The position numbers and the translations under genes are program-made. A stretch of DNA of 45,761 bases from Candidatus Omnitrophota bacterium (lineage in GTDB: Bacteria > Hinthialibacterota > Hinthialibacteria > Hinthialibacterales > Hinthialibacteraceae), in contig JBFMBP010000154.1 of assembly GCA_040755155.1 (NCBI GenBank), positions 1 to 45,761 of the forward strand, given 5' to 3'. Position 1 is the first letter of the stretch, and every line of letters starts with the position of its first letter. A model generated the notes under the pieces. That model had not been told where the DNA came from. It did not search any database and was given only the letters and a program-made list of their open reading frames with translations. This document shows, one piece after another, positions 1 through 8,820 of this stretch.

Positions 1-75
1 TCTTCCATGGCATTGGTTTCCTTCCAAGTCATTGAACCAACTCCCTTCTTCTCGTTGGTTCTTAGTATCGACTTG

Positions 76-125
76 TGTAAACCATCTGCCCGGTCTATTT
101 TGTAAAGGATGTGCCCGGTTCATAC
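76..125. repeat. Two tandem 25-bp repeats, possible IS end
   Basis: Two adjacent 25-bp units begin at 76 and 101. Both start TGTAAA and share the core TGCCCGGT, with only a few differences by eye. From memory, short tandem copies of a TGTAAA...TGCCCGGT motif occur at the ends of IS481/IS21-like elements, so this may be the terminal repeat of an element lying mostly left of the window. No transposase is visible here. An 8-bp stem (34-41 with 54-61) lies just upstream. Confidence 0.35.
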
Positions 126-133
126 ACTCCTAA

Positions 134-155
134 CCTCCCCCAGGCTTGGGGGAGG
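134..155. repeat. Perfect 9-bp hairpin, REP-like
   Basis: A C-rich arm (CCTCCCCCA) and its exact reverse complement enclose a 4-base loop. No T-tract follows on either strand, so it looks more like a small dispersed extragenic palindrome than an intrinsic terminator. It sits between the possible IS end and the tRNA gene. The rest of 156-375 holds nothing I can identify. Confidence 0.45.
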
Positions 156-375
156 AATAATGGAGTTTTGCAAGAGGCTCTATGGAAAAAACATCCGGCT
201 TAAAAAGATTGATCGAATGCCTGCCATAAGCAAATAGTACTAAATTCCAGAAGAGAAGATTTTTTCTGGAATGGCTCTCTGCGCATTAACAAATCGAAAA
301 AAGAGGTTATCCTAATTACGCTTCCGTCTTTCGTAATCGTAGCCGCAATATTTTTCTTTAGAAAAACCTCACGCT

Positions 376-466
376 GGAGGGGTGGCCGAGTAGGCTGAAG
401 GCACCGGTTTGCTAAACCGGCATACTGGAAACGGTATCGTGGGTTCGAATCCCACCCCCTCCGCCA
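376..466 (+). tRNA. tRNA-Ser (anticodon GCU)
   Basis: The 91-base gene includes an encoded CCA end. The acceptor arm pairs GGAGGGG with CCCCTCC, followed by discriminator G and CCA. The anticodon arm is CCGGT/ACCGG around the 7-base loop TTGCTAA, giving anticodon GCU, which reads AGC and AGU serine codons. The T arm contains GGTTCGAATCC. The long variable arm between the anticodon and T arms is the class II feature expected of tRNA-Ser. No adjacent tRNA genes are seen. Confidence 0.97.
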
Positions 467-707
467 GTTGTAATTTTGGTTCCCCCCTGCTAAAACTCGC
501 TAAATAATTTAAAACGCAAAATCGTATTCTTACTCTTCCAAAATCATTTTCATTCCGATATTTTATAGATAGTGGCGGGTTTCGTTTTGCCGCTTTACGG
601 CGAAAGAATTTTGGATTGGATAGCGGCAAAAATCATTTTTGCAAAAAAACCCGAAAAAATATCGGCTTGAACTTTCCATTTTATTCGAATCAAGCGAGAT
701 AAATATC

Positions 708-1190
708 ATGAACGCCGCATCTCAACCAACAGAATGCTGCCCCCCATTCAATCCAACGCTTTGGGACGATAAAACCTTTGAATGGAACAATAAAAAATTC
801 GTCAAGGATAAAGTGTTCACGCTTTTCTATATTCCGATCAATTTCGGTTCGGTCATGAAAAGACTTGACGAGAAAGTGAGAAAAGCCAACGCAATTATAG
901 AGGACGGGCTTGGCCTTTCCGATCACACTTCAAAATGGAATATGGATGTTTATGTCGCCGTGGATAAAGAAGTTCCCGGCCTAAAAAATACAACGCTTTC
1001 GGGAAAGTTTTTGAGCAAAGTTTACGAGGGAGATTTCAAGGAAACCGGGAACTGGTGCAAGGATTTTGAAGCCTTCACAAAAAGTAAAAATCTTGAAGTC
1101 AAAAAGTGGTACATGTGGTATACGACTTGTCCGAAATGCGCCAAAAAATACGGCAAGAATTACGTCGCGATTATGGGTCAAGTTGAATAA
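708..1190 (+). CDS. Conserved small protein with CCPPF and CPKCAKKYGKNY motifs
   Basis: A 160-residue soluble protein. The start at 708 is preferred over the in-frame ATG at 639 because the family, as I remember it, begins shortly before the CCPPF motif. Its landmarks are an N-terminal Cys-Cys-Pro-Pro-Phe followed by a W-D-x-K segment, a central NFGxVM segment, a KVYEG segment and a C-terminal TTCPKCAKKYGKNYV motif. Similar proteins in archaea and anaerobic bacteria are usually annotated as hydrolase or left unnamed. The layout may be a GyrI/SOUL-like small-molecule-binding fold, but that is a guess. The cysteine pairs could bind metal or be redox active. It stands alone, with no operon partner. 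Confidence 0.7.
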   Translation: MNAASQPTECCPPFNPTLWDDKTFEWNNKKFVKDKVFTLFYIPINFGSVMKRLDEKVRKANAIIEDGLGLSDHTSKWNMDVYVAVDKEVPGLKNTTLSGKFLSKVYEGDFKETGNWCKDFEAFTKSKNLEVKKWYMWYTTCPKCAKKYGKNYVAIMGQVE

Positions 1191-1403
1191 AATAATTTCA
1201 CGCCAAAAAAACTTGAAATCGTTCTGGCCGCTTCCGCTTCAAAGCCAGGCGGCGGAAAAGAGATACGAGAAAAATCCCGCCGCCGAAAATCTCTTTCTTT
1301 CACTTTGATTATTTCCAAATTTCAAAACGTTGATCCTACCAAGACGAGACGAAAAAGCCTAATCTAGTCTCAACCGTTTATCTCTACGAAAAAGTTATGC
1401 GCA

Positions 1404-2120
1404 ATGGGGGAATTGAAACCGATAAAAATCGTTAATGCCTTGCGAACGGCGTTCAAAAACCGTCCCTGGTTGATTGCTTTTACGGCGTTGGGAGGAATGG
1501 AAATCCTGGTTCTGCTTTGGGGCCTATTGACGAATCATGGATTTGGGCGCCGTTATCTACTGCTCGCCGCCTCGACGACCTTCATTCTCGCGGCGATCGC
1601 GGGCGGAGCGTTGTCGATCCTCTATGGCCGGTTGATTGCATTAGCCTTGGTCTTTTGCTGGCTGGGAGACTACGCCGGTTCTTATATTTTCTTACTTAGC
1701 ATCGCCTCCTTTCTCGCCGCCCATCTCGCTTTGATCGCCGCCTTCTTCCTTCACGGCGTCGAACGCCAACGTCTATTCAAAGCCTTAGCCGTTTTCGTTC
1801 CAATCAGCGTCGGGATTTTCTTATGGCTGAATCCCTATCTGACGGAGGTGTTTTATTATCCCGTCATCGCCTATATAGTCGTAATTACGATTATGGCGTC
1901 CTGCGCCTTCGGCGCCCGGCCTTCTCCTGTCGCCGCAATTCTCGTTTGGGGCGCTTGCCTGTTTTATATATCCGATATCTTCGTCGCCCGCGCCCGTTTC
2001 GTCAGTCCCGGCGTCGTCAATTCCATCGGCTGCTATCCGCTCTACTACTCTGCCTGCTTCCTCTTCGCCATAAGTCCCGCCGCATGTCGAAATCAAGACC
2101 CCACGATATCCGAACCTTGA
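1404..2120 (+). CDS. YhhN/TMEM86-family integral membrane protein
   Basis: A 238-residue, very hydrophobic protein with roughly seven to eight membrane segments. The YhhN hallmarks are visible: a Leu-Gly-Asp at the end of one helix (CWLGDYAG), then a helix with Ala-Ala-His (SFLAAHLALI), a later Ile-Ser-Asp (FYISDIFVA) and a final YY-x-ACFLFA helix. The mammalian relative TMEM86B is a lysoplasmalogenase that hydrolyses the vinyl-ether bond of lysoplasmalogens. Bacterial members are mostly uncharacterised, so the substrate is unknown. No strong ribosome-binding site precedes the ATG. The 157 bases downstream to the next gene hold no recognised element. Confidence 0.7.
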   Translation: MGELKPIKIVNALRTAFKNRPWLIAFTALGGMEILVLLWGLLTNHGFGRRYLLLAASTTFILAAIAGGALSILYGRLIALALVFCWLGDYAGSYIFLLSIASFLAAHLALIAAFFLHGVERQRLFKALAVFVPISVGIFLWLNPYLTEVFYYPVIAYIVVITIMASCAFGARPSPVAAILVWGACLFYISDIFVARARFVSPGVVNSIGCYPLYYSACFLFAISPAACRNQDPTISEP

Positions 2121-2277
2121 TCGACGATAGCTGCGGATCTTCCACGAAGTTTTTCGTCATGCAAATCGATGGAAGAGTTTACAAGTTTTTTTCCCGTTTG
2201 TTATCATAAGGAAGAATGGCCGATCTCATCAGGCGTTGTGACTCCGCTCCAAATCGCAAATAAGGAATGGCTGCGCG

Positions 2278-4050
2278 ATGCGTCATTCGTTTTGGTCCTT
2301 TAAAGGAATCGCAGGAACAATTTGCGCCGTCGCGGCGGCGGCGATTGTTTTCGCGGGATATCAAGCCCATCAAAAAGCCAGATATATAACTTTGTTTGAC
2401 GGCCCATATCAAATTTGCCCCCGCGAGACGCCTCATTATTATCCCTCCCTCGATTACAACTTTTCCGAATATGGGGAAGAAGAGGCCGAACCCTGGGGAC
2501 AAAAGGAGGGAAGGATTGAAGGCGCAACGCCGGCGACGACGCCCTCGAAAGCCGAATCCGCCCAGGCTTTGCAATTGCGATTGCCCACGGTATACCGGGA
2601 CCGGCGCCCCTATCGATCGCTTCAGATTCTTTGTCCGGAAGACGGCGCCTATTATCCCCCCAATCTTTGCGAACCATTTATCAAGTGGGAAGATCCGGCT
2701 AACAATTTTTGGTTGATCGAAATCGAATTCGGCGAAAAGCCGGAAAAACTGTCGTTTCTCTGCAGGGAAAAACAATGGCGTTTCCCATCCGCCCTTTGGA
2801 AGAGCTTGCGCAATGACGCCGTAGATCGAGACGCTCGCCTTCAAATCAAGGGGATCCGCATCGGCGCCGACGGGAAAAGAACGGAAACTATCCAAGCCTC
2901 CAAAACCGTGCGCTTTCGCATCGCCCAAGAGCCGGCGGACAATTTTATCGTTTATCGCGTCGTCGTTCCCCCTTTCAGTTCCAAAAAAACGCCCGATATT
3001 AGAATCCGCGATATTCGAACGGATCGAGAAGAATGCCTTCTCTCTGCTCATCGGCAGTATTGCATCAACTGCCATACCTTTTCCGATAAGCAAGGAAACC
3101 GGGGAAAACTGGGATTGCAAATCCGCAGTTTAAGCGGCGCGAATCAAAGCGGGAAAACGCCGGATTTGCGCATGTATTTGGCCATATTCGATATGGATGA
3201 GAAACTAGGCTTCAAAGCGCAACTGCCCTTCGTAGTGCAAATGTCCACCTTCATGGCCTGGTCTCCCGGCGGCGATAAGCTGGCTTATTCCGCCAATCAA
3301 AAATTGGCGACGCTCAGTCCCGTCACCTTCGAAACGCAGCACGCCAGTACGGTTACGTCGGACATCGCCATCTACGATCTTTCTCAAAGCGTTACTTATT
3401 TGCTGCCGGAAGCGTCTGATCCCGACTGGTTGGAGAATTATCCTTGCTGGTCGCCCGATGGACGCAAGTTCGTCTTCGCTCGCGCCCCGACGGGACAGCA
3501 TCCCGCCACGCTGCGGTACGATCTGTTCGCCATTCGGGAAGAAGAGGGAGAACATAAGGCGAGTCCTATTGCGGGCGCTTCGAACAATGGACATAGCAAT
3601 TATTTTCCCCGTTTTTCTCCCAATGGAAAATGGATGTCGTTTTGCCAATGCGACGGCGGCGATTTGATCCGCTCTTCCAGCGATATTTATATCTTAGACG
3701 GCGAGTTGAACGGCCCGCCCCGGCGGTTGGAATTCAACACGGAAAACTCCGCCGATTCCTGGCACAGTTGGAGTTCCAACAGCCGCTGGCTCGTCTTCGT
3801 CTCCAAACGGCGGGATGGAGCGTTCGCTTCCCTCTATTTAAGCCGCATCGGCGACGAAGGCCGCGCCTCTCCCGCCATTCCCTTGCCGATAGAGAATGAA
3901 CCGCTAGCCAGTTACAACATTCCCGAATTCATCGCCAACGCGCCTGCTGCGCAGGAAAATGAACTATATGGCGCCATACGGGTGGAACAACCGCCGCGCG
4001 TCATCCGTGAAATCGACGGACGCAGCGCTGCGCCTATCGTCCACCCCTAA
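2278..4050 (+). CDS. Membrane-anchored TolB-like beta-propeller with one c-type haem motif
   Basis: A 590-residue protein. Residues 8-28 form one hydrophobic segment, suggesting a signal anchor and an extracytoplasmic body. A single CXXCH haem-binding motif (CINCH, C262, C265, H266) lies mid-protein. After it come PD40/TolB-type propeller repeats, each with a W-S-P-x-G-like turn (AWSPGGDKLAY, CWSPDGRKFVF, RFSPNGKWMSF). The N-terminal third (30-250) contains an Ig-like stretch that I cannot name. Propellers with one haem motif occur in planctomycete-like bacteria, but their roles are largely unknown. It lies only 18 bases upstream of the TPR gene and is probably co-transcribed with it. The haem call rests on one motif. 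Confidence 0.75.
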   Translation: MRHSFWSFKGIAGTICAVAAAAIVFAGYQAHQKARYITLFDGPYQICPRETPHYYPSLDYNFSEYGEEEAEPWGQKEGRIEGATPATTPSKAESAQALQLRLPTVYRDRRPYRSLQILCPEDGAYYPPNLCEPFIKWEDPANNFWLIEIEFGEKPEKLSFLCREKQWRFPSALWKSLRNDAVDRDARLQIKGIRIGADGKRTETIQASKTVRFRIAQEPADNFIVYRVVVPPFSSKKTPDIRIRDIRTDREECLLSAHRQYCINCHTFSDKQGNRGKLGLQIRSLSGANQSGKTPDLRMYLAIFDMDEKLGFKAQLPFVVQMSTFMAWSPGGDKLAYSANQKLATLSPVTFETQHASTVTSDIAIYDLSQSVTYLLPEASDPDWLENYPCWSPDGRKFVFARAPTGQHPATLRYDLFAIREEEGEHKASPIAGASNNGHSNYFPRFSPNGKWMSFCQCDGGDLIRSSSDIYILDGELNGPPRRLEFNTENSADSWHSWSSNSRWLVFVSKRRDGAFASLYLSRIGDEGRASPAIPLPIENEPLASYNIPEFIANAPAAQENELYGAIRVEQPPRVIREIDGRSAAPIVHP

Positions 4051-4068
4051 AGATTAGGATATTCGTTC

Positions 4069-7002
4069 ATGAAGGATTCTATTCTTCGTTCAGGACTAGC
4101 GGTTTTCGCGGCGGCGTTCGTCGTTCTCGCCGCCGTCTATTCGCCTCTTCTTCATTCCAACGTTGGTTTGGCGGACAGCATCCTTAGCGCTCCGCCGGTT
4201 TCTTATGCGGGAGATATCCCCCTGATTCTATCCCGCGATTTTACGGCGTATACGGACGGCCAATACCGGCCGTTGAGTTACATTTTATTAGCGGCGGCGC
4301 GCACTTTCATCTCAGCGGACAATATTCTTTTCTGGCGCCTATGGATGCTGGGATTCCACGCCCTAAACGCCGCGCTCGTCTTCTCCATCGTCCGCCTTTT
4401 TTCCGAATGCGCTCTCGTCTCCCTTTTCGCCGCCGCCGCATTCGCCCTTCATCCTCTTTGTACGGCAGTCGTCAATGATATCGATCAATTTCACATTTTG
4501 CTTGGATTGACATTTACATTGCTTTCGATGAATTCGTATTTCTCCTTTCATCGCCAGGGAAAACGATGGCAATACGCTTACTCCATTCTCTTTTTTCTAT
4601 TGTCGCTATTCACGGCGCGGTTGAGCGGGGGGCTGGGACTTTTTCTCTTGCTTTACGAAATTCTCTACGAACGGACTTCGGCGAAGCGAGCTTTGGCGCG
4701 AGCATTCGTCTTTCTGCTCCTGCCATTTTTTTTTCTTCCCTTATGGAGCGCTTTTCGTCCCAATCCCAATTACTATCGATACGCTACGACGCTATCCCCG
4801 GATACTTTCCTCTACAGTTTCATCTCGGTGATGGGAGCGACGGGGGATTATCTCGGCGGATTATTGTTTTCCTGGGGCTATCCTTCCATCCTCTACGAAA
4901 AAGCGGCGCAGATTTTTTCTCCCGCCCACAGCCGTTTTCTATTCTGGGCGTTGTTCGATCTTGCTTTTTTATTATCGGTCTTCTTTGCCATAATCAAAAA
5001 GCATTGGGCAGCGATAGGCTTGCTGGCTTCATTCGCCGCCATGCTGCCTTACAGTTCCATCGCTCTCAATCCCGTCCTCGATTACGTGGCCTGGCCTTAT
5101 CTCTATTTCCCCATGTTCGGCGCCGCTTTTTTTATGGGAGGAATGCTTGAATCTTGCCGCCGCATGACCAATCCCTATTATAAAATCGCCGGACAAATCT
5201 TCCTCGCCGCCATCCTGATCTTTTGGGGTGTGTTGGCGATGCGGATAAACTATCAAAGCCGTTCGCCGGTTTCTTATTGGTCTTGCGCCCTAAAACAAAA
5301 TCCCGCCAGCCCCTCCGCCGCCTTGAAGTTGGGCGAGGCCTATCTCCGCGAAGGCGACGAATCCAACGCCTTGCGCGTATTCTTTTCTCCCGGAGTAAGA
5401 GAGATAAACGAACCCTGCCTGATGATGGCCCGCCATTATCTGCAAGAGGGCGACGCCTTCGCCGCCTCGATCCACTTGCGCTATGGAATGCAGGATAACG
5501 CGCCGGGGCTGATTTACGAAAAATACTGCCGCGTCAGCGGCGAACTCATGTTGGCGATCGACGCATTGGATCATGCGGAGGACAATTTCGGCAAAATCGT
5601 CATGGTCAATCCCTTCGACGCGGACGCCATGATCCATCTGGCCCGGATTTGGCATCGCAAGGGCCGCGCCGCCGCCGCTCGCCGCATGGTCGAACAAGTC
5701 CGCTCCCTTGCGCCCAGCGATCCCGCCATTTCTATGGCCGAAAACGATTTCGCCGAGGAAGAGAAACAGTGGGAGGACAATCCTCAACTAATCGCCGTAA
5801 CGCCTCCCGATCCGGAATGGCTGCAATACCTTCTCAACCAGGAACTGACCCCGGGGATCATGCAAAAAATCATCGAATTGAGTTCGAAAGCGGACGAGAA
5901 CGACGCCGTCATTCATATGGAAGCCATTATCGCCTTTTTGGAAAGCGGCCATCCCCAAGAAGCGGCCGCCAAAGCCATAAACGTTATGCGGCGTTTATCG
6001 GGCAACGCTTACGCCTGCTCCATCTCCTGCCGCGCTCTGGCGATGGCGGGGAAATCCGATCTGGCCGTCAAAGCGGGACTGCAAGCGATCGCGATCGATA
6101 TCAATAACAAAATGGCGTGGGAAAGCCTGGCTGTAGCCTACGCCCTTCAGGATAAACCCGGCGAAATGGCGGAAAAATTTCTGGAAGCCCTCTCGCGCCG
6201 CCCGGAAATCGCATTCGTCTTCTATTACAATTTGGGATTGGAAAAAAGACGCAAGAACCTTGATCCGGAAGCCGTGGAATTATTCAAAAAATCCTTGCAG
6301 GCGAAGCCGAATCAATACGACGCCCAATTGGCGCTGGGCGAAGCGCTCTTCGATCTGGGACAAACGGACGCATCGATCGACGCCTTTCGCAAGGCTATAG
6401 CGCTAAAGCCCGGCATGGATGCGCCTCACGGAAAACTGGGCGGAGCGCTCTTAAGTCAGGACAAGATTTCCGAAGCGCAGGCGGAACTGCGCGCCGCCAT
6501 CCAACTCGAACCGAACATCGCTCTCTATCACAACAACCTCGGCGTCTGTTTGGCCAAACAAATCCTCGAAGAGGAAGCGATGAAAGAATATCGCCGCGCC
6601 ATCGAATTGGATCCCCATTTGGATAAAGCCCATTTCAACCTGGCCAATTCATTGCTCCGCGAAAATCGGATTGATGAAGCTATCGCCGAATTCCGCAAAA
6701 CGCTTGAAGCCGCGCCGGATCATCCCTACGCCCATTTCAACTTGGGACATATTCTCTACCGCAAGGGAGAGATCGAGGATTCCATCCATGAATTGCGCGA
6801 ACAGATTCAACGCCATCCCCAATTCGCAGAAGCCTACTCCTTCCTGATTGCGATTTATTTCAATCGGAGAGAGTATGGATTGGCTTGGGATGCAGCGAAA
6901 CAGGCCAATAACGCCGGAGTTCCCCTCGATCCTAAGATATTGGACGCGCTAAAAAAAGTCTCGCCGCCGGAAGATAGAAATGCGGATGATTTTTTCCGCT
7001 AA
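4069..7002 (+). CDS. TMTC-like membrane protein with long C-terminal TPR array
   Basis: A 977-residue protein with two halves. Residues 1-400 contain about nine to ten membrane segments with the layout of GT-C protein O-mannosyltransferases, including a YRPLSYILL stretch after the first periplasmic loop and an ALHPLCTAVVNDI stretch. Residues 400-960 are tandem tetratricopeptide repeats of about 34 residues (for example LGEALFDLGQTDASIDAFRK). Eukaryotic TMTC1-4 share this architecture and O-mannosylate cadherins. The acidic pair expected in the first luminal loop is not obvious here (only LADS is visible), so catalysis is unproven. It follows the propeller gene by 18 bases. A plausible alternative is a non-catalytic TPR assembly factor. 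Confidence 0.75.
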   Translation: MKDSILRSGLAVFAAAFVVLAAVYSPLLHSNVGLADSILSAPPVSYAGDIPLILSRDFTAYTDGQYRPLSYILLAAARTFISADNILFWRLWMLGFHALNAALVFSIVRLFSECALVSLFAAAAFALHPLCTAVVNDIDQFHILLGLTFTLLSMNSYFSFHRQGKRWQYAYSILFFLLSLFTARLSGGLGLFLLLYEILYERTSAKRALARAFVFLLLPFFFLPLWSAFRPNPNYYRYATTLSPDTFLYSFISVMGATGDYLGGLLFSWGYPSILYEKAAQIFSPAHSRFLFWALFDLAFLLSVFFAIIKKHWAAIGLLASFAAMLPYSSIALNPVLDYVAWPYLYFPMFGAAFFMGGMLESCRRMTNPYYKIAGQIFLAAILIFWGVLAMRINYQSRSPVSYWSCALKQNPASPSAALKLGEAYLREGDESNALRVFFSPGVREINEPCLMMARHYLQEGDAFAASIHLRYGMQDNAPGLIYEKYCRVSGELMLAIDALDHAEDNFGKIVMVNPFDADAMIHLARIWHRKGRAAAARRMVEQVRSLAPSDPAISMAENDFAEEEKQWEDNPQLIAVTPPDPEWLQYLLNQELTPGIMQKIIELSSKADENDAVIHMEAIIAFLESGHPQEAAAKAINVMRRLSGNAYACSISCRALAMAGKSDLAVKAGLQAIAIDINNKMAWESLAVAYALQDKPGEMAEKFLEALSRRPEIAFVFYYNLGLEKRRKNLDPEAVELFKKSLQAKPNQYDAQLALGEALFDLGQTDASIDAFRKAIALKPGMDAPHGKLGGALLSQDKISEAQAELRAAIQLEPNIALYHNNLGVCLAKQILEEEAMKEYRRAIELDPHLDKAHFNLANSLLRENRIDEAIAEFRKTLEAAPDHPYAHFNLGHILYRKGEIEDSIHELREQIQRHPQFAEAYSFLIAIYFNRREYGLAWDAAKQANNAGVPLDPKILDALKKVSPPEDRNADDFFR

Positions 7003-7010
7003 CGCCCCCC

Positions 7011-8792
7011 TCAAGGCATCTTTTTCTTCCAATATTGAATGAAGATCAGCAAATCGCGTTGATCGACGACGCCGTCGCCGTTTAAATCGGGATTGAACGT
7101 CATAGGAGGGGTCGTCGGAGTTGGAGTGAGAACGGGCGTTCCAGGCGCAGTCGGCGTGGGGGGCGGAAGCGTGGGCGTCGCTTGCGGCGTGGGGGTAGGC
7201 AGAAAAAGAAACGGCGTCGGCGTAACCGTCGGCGTCGCGATCGAAGTCGGCGTCGGCCTCGGTCCCAGAATGGATCGGGCAATGGCCACCGTTCCCGTGG
7301 CGGAAACCACCGCCATGCCGACGCCGCCGTCGGTGAAAAAGAATCCCGGACGCTCTAGGCGCGGCGACGAATAAGTAAACACTTTGTTGATTCGCCCATA
7401 CGTGGGATCGTCCGTTCGTTGAAACGCGATTACGCCGTCGCTTCGCGTATAAAGCAGTTCGTCAATCCCATCGCCGTTCAGGTCGTAGGGGAAAATATCG
7501 CTGCCCAGATAATCGGCGGAAAGACGAATCTGAGAGACAATAGCATCGCCCGTCAGCGTTCCGTAGATCGTATGAAACCAATACGTCGGATCCACTTCTC
7601 CCGTATCGGAAATGACGACGAACTCCCGCAAACCTGGCGTTTGGACGAAAGAGGCAAAGGCTTGGCGCCAATCGCCCTCCAAAGCGATTTTCTGGCGGAT
7701 GGGATAAGAAGCGTCGCCCGTGCCGAAGAGGATGTAGGGATCGGAATTGGGCGAAGTGCCTCCGCGCGATAAATAGGCTAATAAATCGTCGTATCCGTCT
7801 TGGTTGACATCGCCGGCGGCCAGCAAATTCCGCCCTAGAGAAATCGATTTTACGGGGGGAGAAAAAGAGCCGTCCCCATTGCCAGTCAACAAATTAGGCT
7901 CGCCCCCCGCCATTATGTCGATGAATTGATCTCCATTAGCGTCTAGCAACGCAACCGTTGCGGCGCTGGCGGGAATTTGGGAAGCAACGAGAGTTTGGCT
8001 AAATCCGCCGGAAGCATTCGCGAGAAATACGGTTATGTCCGTCAAGATAAATGGCGGGGGGTACGGGGAGGCGATGATGAAATCCATGCGTCCATCCCGG
8101 TTGAAATCCGCCATGCGCGCTTTCTGGGGACGATCGCAATCGTAAGTAAGCGTCCGGTCGAAACCGGCGTAGCCGTCGGAATAACGAAGGATGATTTGAT
8201 TGTCCTCTTCTGACAATAGCAGGATGTCTTCCAACCCGTCTCCATCCATATCCATGACTTCCATGCCGCTTATATAGGCTTCGACCGTAAACCGGGATTT
8301 TTCGGCGAAAAGATCGTCTTCGATGGGATTGATCATAGAAGCCGGAGTCTCCAGCAGAGAGGCTGGGCTGACGCGCATCCCCCATGCGATGAAAGTTCCT
8401 TTATTTCCCGGAACCAAATCCATGACTTGCAGCGTCCAATCGCCTTTGGGGGATCCGTTAAACAGCGGAGCGAACGGCATAGCGGAGGGAGTAATCGTTT
8501 CGTAAACGGGCGAAAATAGAGATTGGGCGGAGGGAATGCGATTATGCAGTACTACATATTCTCCCGCCGGATTGGTTAATGCAATCATCAAATCTTCCAC
8601 GGCGGGGTGATCGATGCGGACGGCGATTTCCAAACTCTCCAAATCGGCATCGCCGGAAATGCGGATGACGCTGGATATCCCTGTAAAATCATTGTCGGGA
8701 ATCGCCGCGTTGACTTGAATTTCGGCGACGGCGGTAGGCGTTTCCGAGGTTTGAGCCAAAGACGGCGGCGCGGCGAATAGCGCCAACGCCAT
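7011..8792 (-). CDS. Secreted P-domain / FG-GAP repeat protein with Thr-Pro linker and dockerin-like end
   Basis: The start at 8792 gives 593 residues, beginning with a short hydrophobic signal ending SLAQ. An in-frame ATG at 8990 is rejected because it would run through uvrB and a REP element. In order: a proprotein-convertase-like P domain (about residues 20-125), five or more FG-GAP/VCBS calcium-binding segments (DMDGDGLED, DFNRDGRMD, DANGDQFID, DVNQDGYDD, DLNGDGIDE), a Thr-Pro linker, and a last segment with DLNGDGVVDQRD, one dockerin-type calcium loop. Integrin-like FG-GAP repeats fold as a propeller and usually bind ligands outside the cell. The start lies 28 bases after uvrB; the original start may have been altered by the REP insertion. 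It is convergent with the TPR gene. Confidence 0.8.
   Translation of the reverse strand: MALALFAAPPSLAQTSETPTAVAEIQVNAAIPDNDFTGISSVIRISGDADLESLEIAVRIDHPAVEDLMIALTNPAGEYVVLHNRIPSAQSLFSPVYETITPSAMPFAPLFNGSPKGDWTLQVMDLVPGNKGTFIAWGMRVSPASLLETPASMINPIEDDLFAEKSRFTVEAYISGMEVMDMDGDGLEDILLLSEEDNQIILRYSDGYAGFDRTLTYDCDRPQKARMADFNRDGRMDFIIASPYPPPFILTDITVFLANASGGFSQTLVASQIPASAATVALLDANGDQFIDIMAGGEPNLLTGNGDGSFSPPVKSISLGRNLLAAGDVNQDGYDDLLAYLSRGGTSPNSDPYILFGTGDASYPIRQKIALEGDWRQAFASFVQTPGLREFVVISDTGEVDPTYWFHTIYGTLTGDAIVSQIRLSADYLGSDIFPYDLNGDGIDELLYTRSDGVIAFQRTDDPTYGRINKVFTYSSPRLERPGFFFTDGGVGMAVVSATGTVAIARSILGPRPTPTSIATPTVTPTPFLFLPTPTPQATPTLPPPTPTAPGTPVLTPTPTTPPMTFNPDLNGDGVVDQRDLLIFIQYWKKKMP
7096..7262 (-). 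repeat. Thr-Pro linker DNA, low-complexity
   Basis: A GTCGGCGT-rich low-complexity stretch that encodes the Thr-Pro linker of the FG-GAP protein on the minus strand. The same kind of DNA recurs at the linkers in the 28-40 kb genes. Imperfect GGCGTCGGCG units make replication slippage possible. The opposite strand has an open frame that would encode Val-Gly repeats; this is an artefact. Confidence 0.7.
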
Positions 8793-8820
8793 TAGCGCCG
8801 CCCCGCAAAAAAAACAGAAA

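Noticed and set aside
369-629. An 86-residue minus-strand open frame covering the tRNA-Ser
   Set aside because: It is the antisense of the tRNA gene. The GVGFEPTIPFPVCRFSKP-type peptide is a well-known false translation of tRNA genes.
2179-3120. A 313-residue minus-strand open frame opposite the propeller gene
   Set aside because: It is a shadow: the plus strand contains PD40 repeats and a CXXCH motif, while the minus frame is basic with no recognisable domain.
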